Shown piece by piece: positions 1 to 5,953 of a stretch of 5,953 nucleotides of DNA (positions are counted from its first letter, which is position 1; the number at the start of each line of letters is the position of its first letter). A model generated the notes under the pieces. The model was not told the DNA's origin and ran no database searches. It saw nothing but the letters and a program-made list of their open reading frames with translations. The DNA lies in NCBI GenBank assembly GCA_005239845.1, contig SBBD01000017.1, positions 1 through 5,953 on the forward strand, given 5' to 3'. The stretch comes from an archaeon. GTDB taxonomy: Archaea > Micrarchaeota > Micrarchaeia > Norongarragalinales > SBBD01. A program made the position numbers and the translations under genes.

Positions 1-3000
1 GAAGCCGGCATCCTTCCCGCGTCCCCGGATTCCCTGGCGTATGAAACGCCTGAAGCGGATTCCGTTCCTGCTGAAAATCCGGCAGAACCGCCTGGTTTTG
101 GGGCCAAAGCCACTCTCGAAAAAGGAAGCCTTCCAGAGCAAGCCATCCGCGCCCCCAGACGGCTAGCGATCGACAACTCGCGCGAGGGGAAAATCCGCAA
201 GGGAAAGTTCTACGAGTACGCGCTCGACTTTTCCACCTTGCCTTCCGGCGTCTCCAACCGCATGGAGTATGCCGGCTTTTATTTGACGGATTTGCAGAAC
301 ATCACTTTCGCAGACATTCAAGTTGATCCTTCCACGTTCGAGTGGCGCTTGCCGGAAGACGTCGTGCTTTCCTTCTCCGACTTGCAGGAGTCCACGTTCT
401 CCATTCCCGAGTTCAACTCGAGCTTTATCCGCATCGCCAACTTCTCGCAAGACAAGCCCTTGTTCCTGGACCCCTTCATCGCGCTGGGCGGGTCGCAAAT
501 CACGAACGACACTACAACCTATTCGTATAACAATTATACTGACAATGTCCCTGAATTTTCCTGCGATTTAGTTTCCGGATACAACTGCGAAGCCCCCACG
601 ATAACGGTCGTGCACTCCGGCCAGTTGGTAACCACTAATACGGGAGGAGGACCTTGCGACGGCTTCCAAAACACCACCGTCAACCGCCCCGTCTTTATCT
701 TCGACACGTCCAGCATTCCGGACCTTGCGATCATCATGGCCCTCAACTTTTCTCCTTATGTAAGCACGGCTGCCAGCAAGAACGTGAGCCTTGTTGCTAC
801 TGCAATTGACCCTTCCAGCACTACGTGCACGGATAACACGGCCTACACTAAATTCAATTTGGCGCGCATCTACAACGGCACGCAAAACCTCTACGCTTCG
901 ACGGGGTACAAGAACGTCTCCATGAACACGTGGGCTACTGCGGACTTGAAGGGCAACCTGACGAACAACTATTTCCGTTTTGGTGCGCACATGTTCTCTG
1001 CAGGGTCAGTCACGACGCGCGTCGTGTTCAATTCAAAAGAAGGCGCGAACCCGCCCATTTTATACGTCAGCTTTAATGCGCCTCCCGTCGTCAACCTCAC
1101 GAGTCCCGACAACGGCAACTGGACGAACAGTTCTGGAGCCAACGCCGAAATCCGCTTGAACTGCAGCGTCGTGGATGATGGAGGCGACCTGACCAACGTG
1201 ACCTTATACGGGAACTTCACGGGCGTTTGGGCGCCGAACGCGACGAACACGACTCCCCAGAACAACACGAACGTGTCTTTCGTGGTAGGAGGACTGCAGC
1301 CCAACTTTTACGCGTGGAACTGCCGGGCGTTCGACAATTCGGATCCTTCGAACGACTCGTACGACGTCTCTCCCGGCAACCGCACCTTCCTCGTCAATGC
1401 CTCCTGCGGCAACATTTACACCAACATTACAATGTTCAACAACATTAATTATGTCGGCACCAACACCTGTTTTTTCATCGAGAACAACAGCGTAACCTTT
1501 GACTGCAATACTTACAAGTTGACGGGCAGTGCCGTTGGTGGTGCTAGCACTGCTATTTACATCACTGCCCAAAACGAAACCATAATTCAAAATTGCAGCT
1601 TTTACGATGGCTCTAGCGCCATTAATTTTACCAACAGCTACAACACGACCGTCCGAAACAACAACTTCACCAACCAAACCAGTTATGGAGTAAGCGCAGT
1701 GGTTTATTCTAACAATACGGTTATCAACAACAACTCATTCTTCAACATTAGTTCTTTTAGCATCCGTTTCGAAGACAACGCCGACAACTGCACCATTACC
1801 AACAATACGTTTAACCAAACTGGGGCTTCTTCAATCGTATTGGGTCAAGTGGGCTTTGCAGGAAGATGGTGCACCATTCAAAACAACTACGTCCAAAACT
1901 GCAAGGGCATTGCCGGAGCGGGTATTGAAGTCAGGACGACTGGTGGTGTAAAAAATATATTCACTACCATTCACAACAACACCGTATCCGGCTGTCCCAA
2001 TGGTGGCATCGTATTTAGTTCTGTCAACTATTCGAATGTCACCTCCAACATTCTCAACAACAATTCGGACAACATCCGTATATCTGTCAGTTCTTTCATC
2101 AACTTCGCCAACAACACGCTCACGAACCCTCTTTCTAACGACCTCAAATTTAGTGGTGTTTCTCACCAACATGTTTTTCTGAACGACTCGTTCAACAAGT
2201 CTAACGTGAGCTGGAGTTTAAGCGGTACCAAAAACTACACGCGGCAATGGTACGTGCGCATCAATGTCACGAACACCACGCTCACCCCGATGTCCAGCGC
2301 GTCCGTCAACGTCACGAACTACACGAGCGGCACGCCCATGCTCCAAGACCTGCAGACGGGAAGCGACGGCTTGACGGCATGGCAAATCCTCACCGAATAC
2401 GTCGCAGAAAATGCGAGCGGAGCGCTTACCTATACGTATTATACGCCGCATTACTTCAACGCCAGCAAATCAGGCTACAACGACAATTCCACGGAACGCA
2501 ACCTTTCCAGCAACACGGAACGCACCGTGCTCGTCATCCTCAAGGACCCCACGCCCGTCACTTCCTTCACGCTTTTGCTTCCAGGACAAGGCATCGTGAA
2601 TTCCACGGACAACTATTCCCGCTTTCTTGCCGTTACTCCCAACTACGACATTACCGTGTACCGCAGCGCCGCCTCCACGTACAGCTGTATTCCTGAAGGG
2701 AATGCGGACCTAATAGCCAACAAATCCATTTCCACTCCCGAGGCCCGCTTTTTCGTGGACTTCGATACGGGGCTTTCGAACCAGACGGGTGCCCTCATCA
2801 ACCAAATGAACGTCAGCTTCTTCAACTGGGATCCCGTGGACCCCAATTTTGAGCAGTTCGCCCTTTTCGCGAAGAACGGCACGAAAGCAGTCTCCGAAGC
2901 GTCGTGTGAAAGCCGCTACACTTCCGTGGAAGGAGAGACGCTCTACAACAACACGTACGCCTTCTTCCAAGCCAGCGGCTACCAGAATTTTACGTTGAAC

Positions 3001-3528
3001 GCCACGGCCTTCAATCACTTCTACAATCACCCCGAATGGTTTTCCGTGTCCGTCAAGTTTATCGAGGCGTTCGACTTCAGCTCCGAACGGTACGTCGTGA
3101 ACTCGACGAACGCCTCGAGCAACAAGCCGTGGCTCTACATCAATTATACTCCCGCCTTCACGCCGAACATGAACTTCAGCCCCTCCTCTCCAACGCAGAC
3201 CGAAGTCAACCCCTGCGTGGGCTTTACCTCCAACTGCCAGACTTCCACGACTCCGTTCTTCACGTTCAACAACACGGGCAACGTGAACGAGAACTGGACC
3301 ATCTACTTGAACGCTTCCCTGACGGGCACGGGCATCACGATGAAGTGCGCCAACAACAGCGCCTACAGTAGCGTGCACACGCAAACCATTACGACGGCTG
3401 CCTCTGTCATCAATTCCTCGGTTCCCGTAGGAAAAGGCGCGGTCATGTGGTGCTGGGCGGACTTCAGTTCAGCGCCCGCGGGGCTAGTGACGAGAGGCCT
3501 AATCCACAACGCGACGAAGTCCACGTAA
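1..3528 (+). CDS. Large modular, sequon-rich surface protein with beta-helix and Ig-like domains (N-terminus outside window)
   Basis: The frame is open from base 1 to TAA at 3526-3528, giving 1175 visible residues. No credible start is visible: the TTG at 238 lies inside continuous coding sequence, so the gene begins upstream. Residue numbers count from base 1. Residues 1-50 are a Pro/Glu/Ala-rich linker. Residues 60-180 are unrecognised. Residues 205-358 resemble a DNRLRE/CBM96-like beta-sandwich (FIFDTSSIP near 232, closing ILYVSFN). Residues 361-468 are an Ig-like domain starting PPVVNLTSP. Residues 469-735 are a NosD-like right-handed beta-helix with repeated N-N-x-F/I and NNT rungs. Residues 748-848 look like a carboxypeptidase-regulatory-type sandwich, 895-1051 a second DNRLRE-like module, and 1061-1175 a Cys-containing terminal domain. 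About 74 N-x-S/T sequons occur after residue 80. No C-terminal membrane helix or sorting motif is visible, so any anchor must be N-terminal. The domain calls are by eye. I infer an archaeal adhesin or cell-coat protein; no enzyme active site is recognised. Confidence 0.88.
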   Translation, partial: EAGILPASPDSLAYETPEADSVPAENPAEPPGFGAKATLEKGSLPEQAIRAPRRLAIDNSREGKIRKGKFYEYALDFSTLPSGVSNRMEYAGFYLTDLQNITFADIQVDPSTFEWRLPEDVVLSFSDLQESTFSIPEFNSSFIRIANFSQDKPLFLDPFIALGGSQITNDTTTYSYNNYTDNVPEFSCDLVSGYNCEAPTITVVHSGQLVTTNTGGGPCDGFQNTTVNRPVFIFDTSSIPDLAIIMALNFSPYVSTAASKNVSLVATAIDPSSTTCTDNTAYTKFNLARIYNGTQNLYASTGYKNVSMNTWATADLKGNLTNNYFRFGAHMFSAGSVTTRVVFNSKEGANPPILYVSFNAPPVVNLTSPDNGNWTNSSGANAEIRLNCSVVDDGGDLTNVTLYGNFTGVWAPNATNTTPQNNTNVSFVVGGLQPNFYAWNCRAFDNSDPSNDSYDVSPGNRTFLVNASCGNIYTNITMFNNINYVGTNTCFFIENNSVTFDCNTYKLTGSAVGGASTAIYITAQNETIIQNCSFYDGSSAINFTNSYNTTVRNNNFTNQTSYGVSAVVYSNNTVINNNSFFNISSFSIRFEDNADNCTITNNTFNQTGASSIVLGQVGFAGRWCTIQNNYVQNCKGIAGAGIEVRTTGGVKNIFTTIHNNTVSGCPNGGIVFSSVNYSNVTSNILNNNSDNIRISVSSFINFANNTLTNPLSNDLKFSGVSHQHVFLNDSFNKSNVSWSLSGTKNYTRQWYVRINVTNTTLTPMSSASVNVTNYTSGTPMLQDLQTGSDGLTAWQILTEYVAENASGALTYTYYTPHYFNASKSGYNDNSTERNLSSNTERTVLVILKDPTPVTSFTLLLPGQGIVNSTDNYSRFLAVTPNYDITVYRSAASTYSCIPEGNADLIANKSISTPEARFFVDFDTGLSNQTGALINQMNVSFFNWDPVDPNFEQFALFAKNGTKAVSEASCESRYTSVEGETLYNNTYAFFQASGYQNFTLNATAFNHFYNHPEWFSVSVKFIEAFDFSSERYVVNSTNASSNKPWLYINYTPAFTPNMNFSPSSPTQTEVNPCVGFTSNCQTSTTPFFTFNNTGNVNENWTIYLNASLTGTGITMKCANNSAYSSVHTQTITTAASVINSSVPVGKGAVMWCWADFSSAPAGLVTRGLIHNATKST
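1405..2205 (+). other. Right-handed parallel beta-helix domain (NosD/PbH1-type repeats) within the surface protein
   Basis: This segment encodes residues 469-735 of the surface protein. It opens with a Cys-bearing cap: CGN at 469, then TCFFI and FDCNTYKLTG about 20 and 30 residues later. Short irregular rungs of roughly 20-25 residues follow, such as IIQNCSFYDGSSAINFTN, VRNNNFTNQTSYGV, INNNSFFNISSFSI, ITNNTFNQTG, IHNNTVSGC and FANNTLTNP. Asn ladders at the turn positions are typical of parallel beta-helices. Known families with this fold bind or cleave polysaccharides, or act as structural adhesins; no catalytic residues are evident here. The DNA is AT-richer than its flanks (about 41% GC over 1621-1860, against 65% over 2281-2340). 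Confidence 0.75.
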
Positions 3529-3530
3529 CC

Positions 3531-3553
3531 TGTTTTTGGGCGGCTCCTTTTTT
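3531..3553 (+). terminator. Possible oligo-T transcription terminator after the surface-protein gene
   Basis: Just after the TAA of the left gene the plus strand has T5 at 3533-3537 and T6 at 3548-3553, separated by a short G/C-rich stretch. Archaeal RNA polymerase can terminate on oligo-T in the coding strand without a strong hairpin, which fits. No clear stem-loop was seen. The rest of the 55-base gap between the two stop codons shows nothing further. Read on the minus strand the same tracts are oligo-A, so they would not serve the protease gene. Confidence 0.35.
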
Positions 3554-3583
3554 CAAGCAGGGTCCGCGAGACGAACGCACGAA

Positions 3584-5953
3584 TTACTGGGTGGACGCCA
3601 GGCTGCCGACTTGTTCCAAGAGCTTCCTCGCTTCTTCTTCCGAGAATGCGGCCTTTCCTTGCACGGGTTTTTGCCCGCACCCGGTCGGCTTCGCTCCGCC
3701 CCTGAAGACATAGTCGACCAGCTTCCACACGTCTTTATCGTCGATGACGCCGCTGCCGTCCGCGTCTCCCGACTCTAACGGCTCGGGAGCCGTTCCTTGC
3801 CGGAACACGTAGTCAATAAGGGCCACGATGTCCCGCACGTCGGGTATGCGGTCCGGCTTGACGTCTCCGCAGACGTACCGGTTCTCCGCGTACAGCTGGC
3901 GGACCTCGGCTTCGCCCAACCCTCTCGCAAAGATTTTGAACTCGTCCACAACCCCGTCAAAATCTAAGCCCACAAAGTTGTAGTACCCGTAATGCCCCGC
4001 CTGAATTTCGTCTTCAACGGCTATGCTGGCGGCTTTCACTCCGTCCACGTACGTGGCCAACTCTTTGCCGTCATAGGTGGCGGCGAGGTGGTGCCATGCT
4101 CCCAGCAACGGGCGGGGCCCTGAAGCGAGCGAGACGCGGCCGGCTTGCGCGAAGTCGGCCTCTACGACGAGGCCGTGGCTTGAATTGGCCGTTACGGCGA
4201 GCAGCCGTCCCTCGTTGGCCATGTAGCCACGCGCCAAAAAAATGCTGGAACCCCCATAGCGGGTCGAGTACCTAGCGATTTTCGTCCACGTGGAAATCGT
4301 GAATCCGTTGTTGTTCCGCACGAACTCGATGGGGAACGGCCGGAACCGTAAATAGCTGTTCGTTCCCGCAAAAAGCAGGCCTCCTTCTCGAGGCCAGGTC
4401 TTGTTGCTGAAGGCATCGTCTTCCGCCACGCCCGCCTGCTCCGCCAGTTTCCCCTCATTAAAGTCGTAATAGAGCACGGGCTCCGCGAAGTCGATGGCAT
4501 TCCACGTCGTCCGAGGGATTCTCGTTATCGTTACCCGGGCGCCCGCGTCCGTGACTTCGTCCGCGGTGACGAGATACCCGTTGATGTCGTCCCGGAAGCT
4601 CTCTCCTTCCTTTAACCCCATGCCATTCCAGCCGAGGTCTGGGTGCATGCTCACCACGTTCGTCGAATAGTCCGCGGAGTCTCCTCCCGTGCGGGCCACG
4701 CGAACAAGAACTTCCTCAAAGACCGAGGAAGGCAGTTCGGCATCGTAGTCTAGGGGCCGCCTTAATTCCAAGGAGTAGTAGCGAGCTTCTTGTCCTGCAT
4801 AATAATTGGCTTCCACGGCCAAGGGCAGCTTTATTTGTTGGATGCTGCCCGGCGGCTCTTGGCTTTCCAGGGGCTTCAGGAAAAAAGTGCCCTCCGCAGC
4901 CACCACGCTGTTTTCTGTATTGAGCCATCCTAAGGTTTCCTTGCGCGGGGCGCTAAAATGGCCCTTGACGGTCCCCATGACGTCAAACGGGTCGCGGTAT
5001 TCCATGCTTTCGCAGGAGAACGAGTAGGGAACGAGGAGGCCTTCCTTGTTTTTGCAGGAATACCCGTTGGCGTGCGCGAGCCCCAAATTGTGGCCCATTT
5101 CGTGGGCGAGAACGCCCCACGTAAAACCAAAGATCCACGATACGCTGGCCCTGATGTAGCCCTCCTGCGTTTCGACGGTCTGCTTTCCAATGGTGGCTTG
5201 AGACATAGCGGTACAGCCGTCCACGGGAGTCACGAGGAGGATGATGCGTTCGTAGTCAGGGAAATACACTTCCGGGTCGGCGGCCTTGACGGCCTCGACG
5301 AGCACGCTGTATGTGCCGCACGCATTGATATCGTATGGGCCTACCACCCTGCCCTCGAACGACACTTTCCCGTACGCGTTTCTTGCGTAGTAGTCTTGCA
5401 TGGTAGCGTTTTCATGGCCGAAAACGCGGCGCCTCGCTTCTTCGGGAGTAGCCAGCGCCGGCTGCCCGTACCTTTCCACGAGGATGACGAGCGTGGATTG
5501 AACGCCCGTCGTTTCCGTGGAAGACGCGCGCGGAACAGAACGAATGGAAATTCCGTCTCTGAATACCGCCATCTTGCCTTCGAGGCGTACTCCTTGTACG
5601 GCCGCTTCCGTGCCAGAGGAAACCACCGGCAATCCGGTTTCTGGAAACAGTTGAATCCGCTGGCCGTCCGCGTCCAAAAAATGTTCGTATTCCGCTTTTC
5701 CGTTCTCAAAATCATCCACGGCTACGACGGAGAGGCGGCCGCGTGCTTCCCCCCTTTTTTCGAACAATTCATCCTGCATGGCTTCCGGAAACTTGGCTTT
5801 CACGAAGGAAGGAAGCTCCGGCACGTCGGCCGCCTGACGGGGCTCTTCTTCCACCAATTCCAGGAACAGCGCTTTTCTTTTCCGCACCAACGTTTCGAGT
5901 TCTTTCTCGAGTTGCATGCGGTCGGGCTCGCATAACTTGTTTTCCGCAAAAGC
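3584..5953 (-). CDS. Secreted gametolysin-like (M11) zinc metalloprotease with LamG-like and dockerin-like domains (extreme N-terminus outside window)
   Basis: The stop is TAA at 3584-3586. An ATG exists at 5915-5917, but the frame stays open to the window edge and the 12 extra codons read AFAENKLCEPDR. This looks like the end of a signal peptide (Ala-Phe-Ala, cleavage before Glu), so the true start is upstream. Counting from base 5953, 789 residues are visible. Residues 4-147 are a charged, partly helical propeptide-like region. The catalytic domain, about 148-345, carries the metzincin motif HEMGHNLGLAH: zinc ligands H284, H288, H294, catalytic E285, and a Met-turn at M326 in DPFDVMG. Residues 346-485 form a beta-rich extension. 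Residues 487-692 are a LamG/ConA-like fold (WHHLAATYDG at W620, then VDEFKIFARGL). Residues 695-760 are a dockerin-like pair, and a 28-residue helical tail ends the protein. It should hydrolyse proteins outside the cell, with calcium-dependent folding of the dockerin. Only three N-x-S/T sequons occur. M11 versus M6/M43 assignment is less certain than metzincin. Confidence 0.9.
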   Translation of the reverse strand, partial: AFAENKLCEPDRMQLEKELETLVRKRKALFLELVEEEPRQAADVPELPSFVKAKFPEAMQDELFEKRGEARGRLSVVAVDDFENGKAEYEHFLDADGQRIQLFPETGLPVVSSGTEAAVQGVRLEGKMAVFRDGISIRSVPRASSTETTGVQSTLVILVERYGQPALATPEEARRRVFGHENATMQDYYARNAYGKVSFEGRVVGPYDINACGTYSVLVEAVKAADPEVYFPDYERIILLVTPVDGCTAMSQATIGKQTVETQEGYIRASVSWIFGFTWGVLAHEMGHNLGLAHANGYSCKNKEGLLVPYSFSCESMEYRDPFDVMGTVKGHFSAPRKETLGWLNTENSVVAAEGTFFLKPLESQEPPGSIQQIKLPLAVEANYYAGQEARYYSLELRRPLDYDAELPSSVFEEVLVRVARTGGDSADYSTNVVSMHPDLGWNGMGLKEGESFRDDINGYLVTADEVTDAGARVTITRIPRTTWNAIDFAEPVLYYDFNEGKLAEQAGVAEDDAFSNKTWPREGGLLFAGTNSYLRFRPFPIEFVRNNNGFTISTWTKIARYSTRYGGSSIFLARGYMANEGRLLAVTANSSHGLVVEADFAQAGRVSLASGPRPLLGAWHHLAATYDGKELATYVDGVKAASIAVEDEIQAGHYGYYNFVGLDFDGVVDEFKIFARGLGEAEVRQLYAENRYVCGDVKPDRIPDVRDIVALIDYVFRQGTAPEPLESGDADGSGVIDDKDVWKLVDYVFRGGAKPTGCGQKPVQGKAAFSEEEARKLLEQVGSLASTQ
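3674..3871 (-). other. Dockerin-like pair of EF-hand calcium loops, first loop degenerate
   Basis: This is residues 695-760 of the protease. Two about 22-residue repeats are visible, each a calcium loop followed by a helix ending in DYVFR. The second loop is complete: D730, D732, S734, V736, D738, D741. In the first loop (D697, K699, D701, I703, D705, D708) the usual Asp/Asn at loop position 3 is Lys and the usual Gly at position 6 is Arg. Cysteines C695 and C759 bracket the module and probably pair. In cellulosomes dockerins bind cohesins, but stand-alone copies are common in archaea. No cohesin is recognised in this window. Confidence 0.78.
3878..4495 (-). other. LamG/concanavalin A-like domain of the protease
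   Basis: This is residues 487-692 of the protease. It starts at FAEPVLYYDFNEG, a common opening strand of LamG-like domains (loss of Y-x-F-N/D is rare), and ends at FDGVVDEFKIFARGLGEAE, the typical closing strand with the DEvrI-x-x-R-x-L signature. The central GAWHHLAATYDG and TYVDG strands are also standard. Known members bind carbohydrates or proteins, often on cell surfaces, so this part probably directs the protease to its target. The ligand cannot be read from the sequence. Confidence 0.8.
4919..5512 (-). other. Metzincin catalytic domain (M11/gametolysin-like)
   Basis: This is residues 148-345 of the protease, from TTGVQSTLVILVE to just after the Met-turn. The segment MQDYYARNAYGKVSFEG (from M185) matches the pattern of a short helix followed by a YGK-x-x-x-x-G strand seen in M6/M11-type proteases. 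The full HExxHxxGxxH zinc site is intact, as is the Y-x-D-P-x-D-x-M-G Met-turn followed by a SAPRKETLGW segment typical of the family. Four cysteines lie in this domain (in NACG, DGCT, YSCK and FSCE) and could form two disulphides. All residues needed for activity appear present. Confidence 0.85.
5945..5953 (-). other. Probable end of a Sec signal peptide (Ala-Phe-Ala cleavage site)
   Basis: The last three codons at the window edge, read on the minus strand, are Ala-Phe-Ala followed by Glu-Asn-Lys. This fits the A-x-A rule for signal peptidase I and suits an extracellular protease. The hydrophobic core and start codon would lie just outside the window. Only three residues are visible, so this rests on position and context. 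Confidence 0.55.

Noticed and set aside
1950..1964. TATA-like A/T run (taaaaaatatatt) as an internal archaeal promoter
   Set aside because: It encodes ordinary residues within the beta-helix, and no separate gene begins after it.
163..2172. Several 110-157-codon minus-strand open frames (163-498, 568-990, 1204-1677, 1831-2172)
   Set aside because: All share the same codon register as the real plus-strand gene and appear as its mirror; none has a recognisable product.
2710..3384. A 224-codon minus-strand open frame opposite the surface protein
   Set aside because: It has the same in-register mirror effect. Its translation is Arg/Val/Gly/His-rich, as expected for the complement of Asn/Thr/Ser-rich codons, and it has no domain.
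3661..3680. Short inverted repeat CGGG/CCCG around a T5 run as a terminator
   Set aside because: It lies inside the coding sequence of the protease tail, the stem is only four base pairs, and the flanking bases do not pair.
4958..5935. A 325-codon plus-strand open frame opposite the protease
   Set aside because: Its codons lie in exact register with the protease codons on the other strand. It is open because TTA, CTA and TCA codons are rare in this part of the protease. The product has no recognisable domain, while the protease strand has several.
5924..5935. Lipobox for a lipid-anchored protease at the Cys in NKLC
   Set aside because: The residues before the Cys (Asn-Lys-Leu) do not fit a lipobox, whereas Ala-Phe-Ala just before them fits ordinary signal peptidase cleavage.
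1..5953. CRISPR array, tRNA, rRNA, insertion sequence or attachment site
   Set aside because: No regularly spaced direct repeats, cloverleaf-like segments, transposase motifs or terminal inverted repeats were seen; nearly all the sequence is explained by the two genes.

Overview
The window is a 5.95 kb stretch with about 98% coding sequence. It carries two large, tail-to-tail (convergent) genes for exported proteins, and each gene runs off its own window edge, so neither true start is visible. There are no RNA genes, insertion sequences, CRISPR arrays or visible promoters. By hand count on sampled lines, GC is about 53-65% outside the middle of the first gene and about 40% inside it.

Organism: I infer an archaeon, most likely of the DPANN group. 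The left gene encodes a giant Asn/Thr/Ser-rich surface protein packed with N-glycosylation sequons. It has a right-handed beta-helix whose Cys-rich cap has a layout that I associate with DPANN surface proteins. The right gene ends in a dockerin-like pair, which is also common there. The fairly high GC would fit Diapherotrites-like lineages better than the AT-rich Woese- or Pacearchaeota. There is no marker gene in the window, so this is a composition and architecture argument only.

Layout: (1) bases 1-3528, plus strand, hold a surface or adhesin-type modular protein, at least 1175 residues, missing its N-terminus. (2) Bases 3529-3583 are a 55-base gap between the two stop codons, with two oligo-T tracts reading on the plus strand. 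(3) Bases 3584-5953, minus strand, hold a secreted zinc metalloprotease of the gametolysin (M11-like, metzincin) type followed by a LamG-like lectin fold and a dockerin-like calcium-binding pair. It is at least 789 residues and also misses its extreme N-terminus, probably only the signal peptide.

How they may work together: both products are expected outside the membrane. One looks like a heavily glycosylated surface fibre with carbohydrate-binding-like modules. The other looks like a calcium- and zinc-dependent protease with its own glycan- or protein-binding domains. A role in contact with neighbouring cells or in remodelling the surface coat is plausible, but it is inference. Convergent orientation means they are not one operon. 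I did not find evidence for a new defence, mobile or RNA-based system here.
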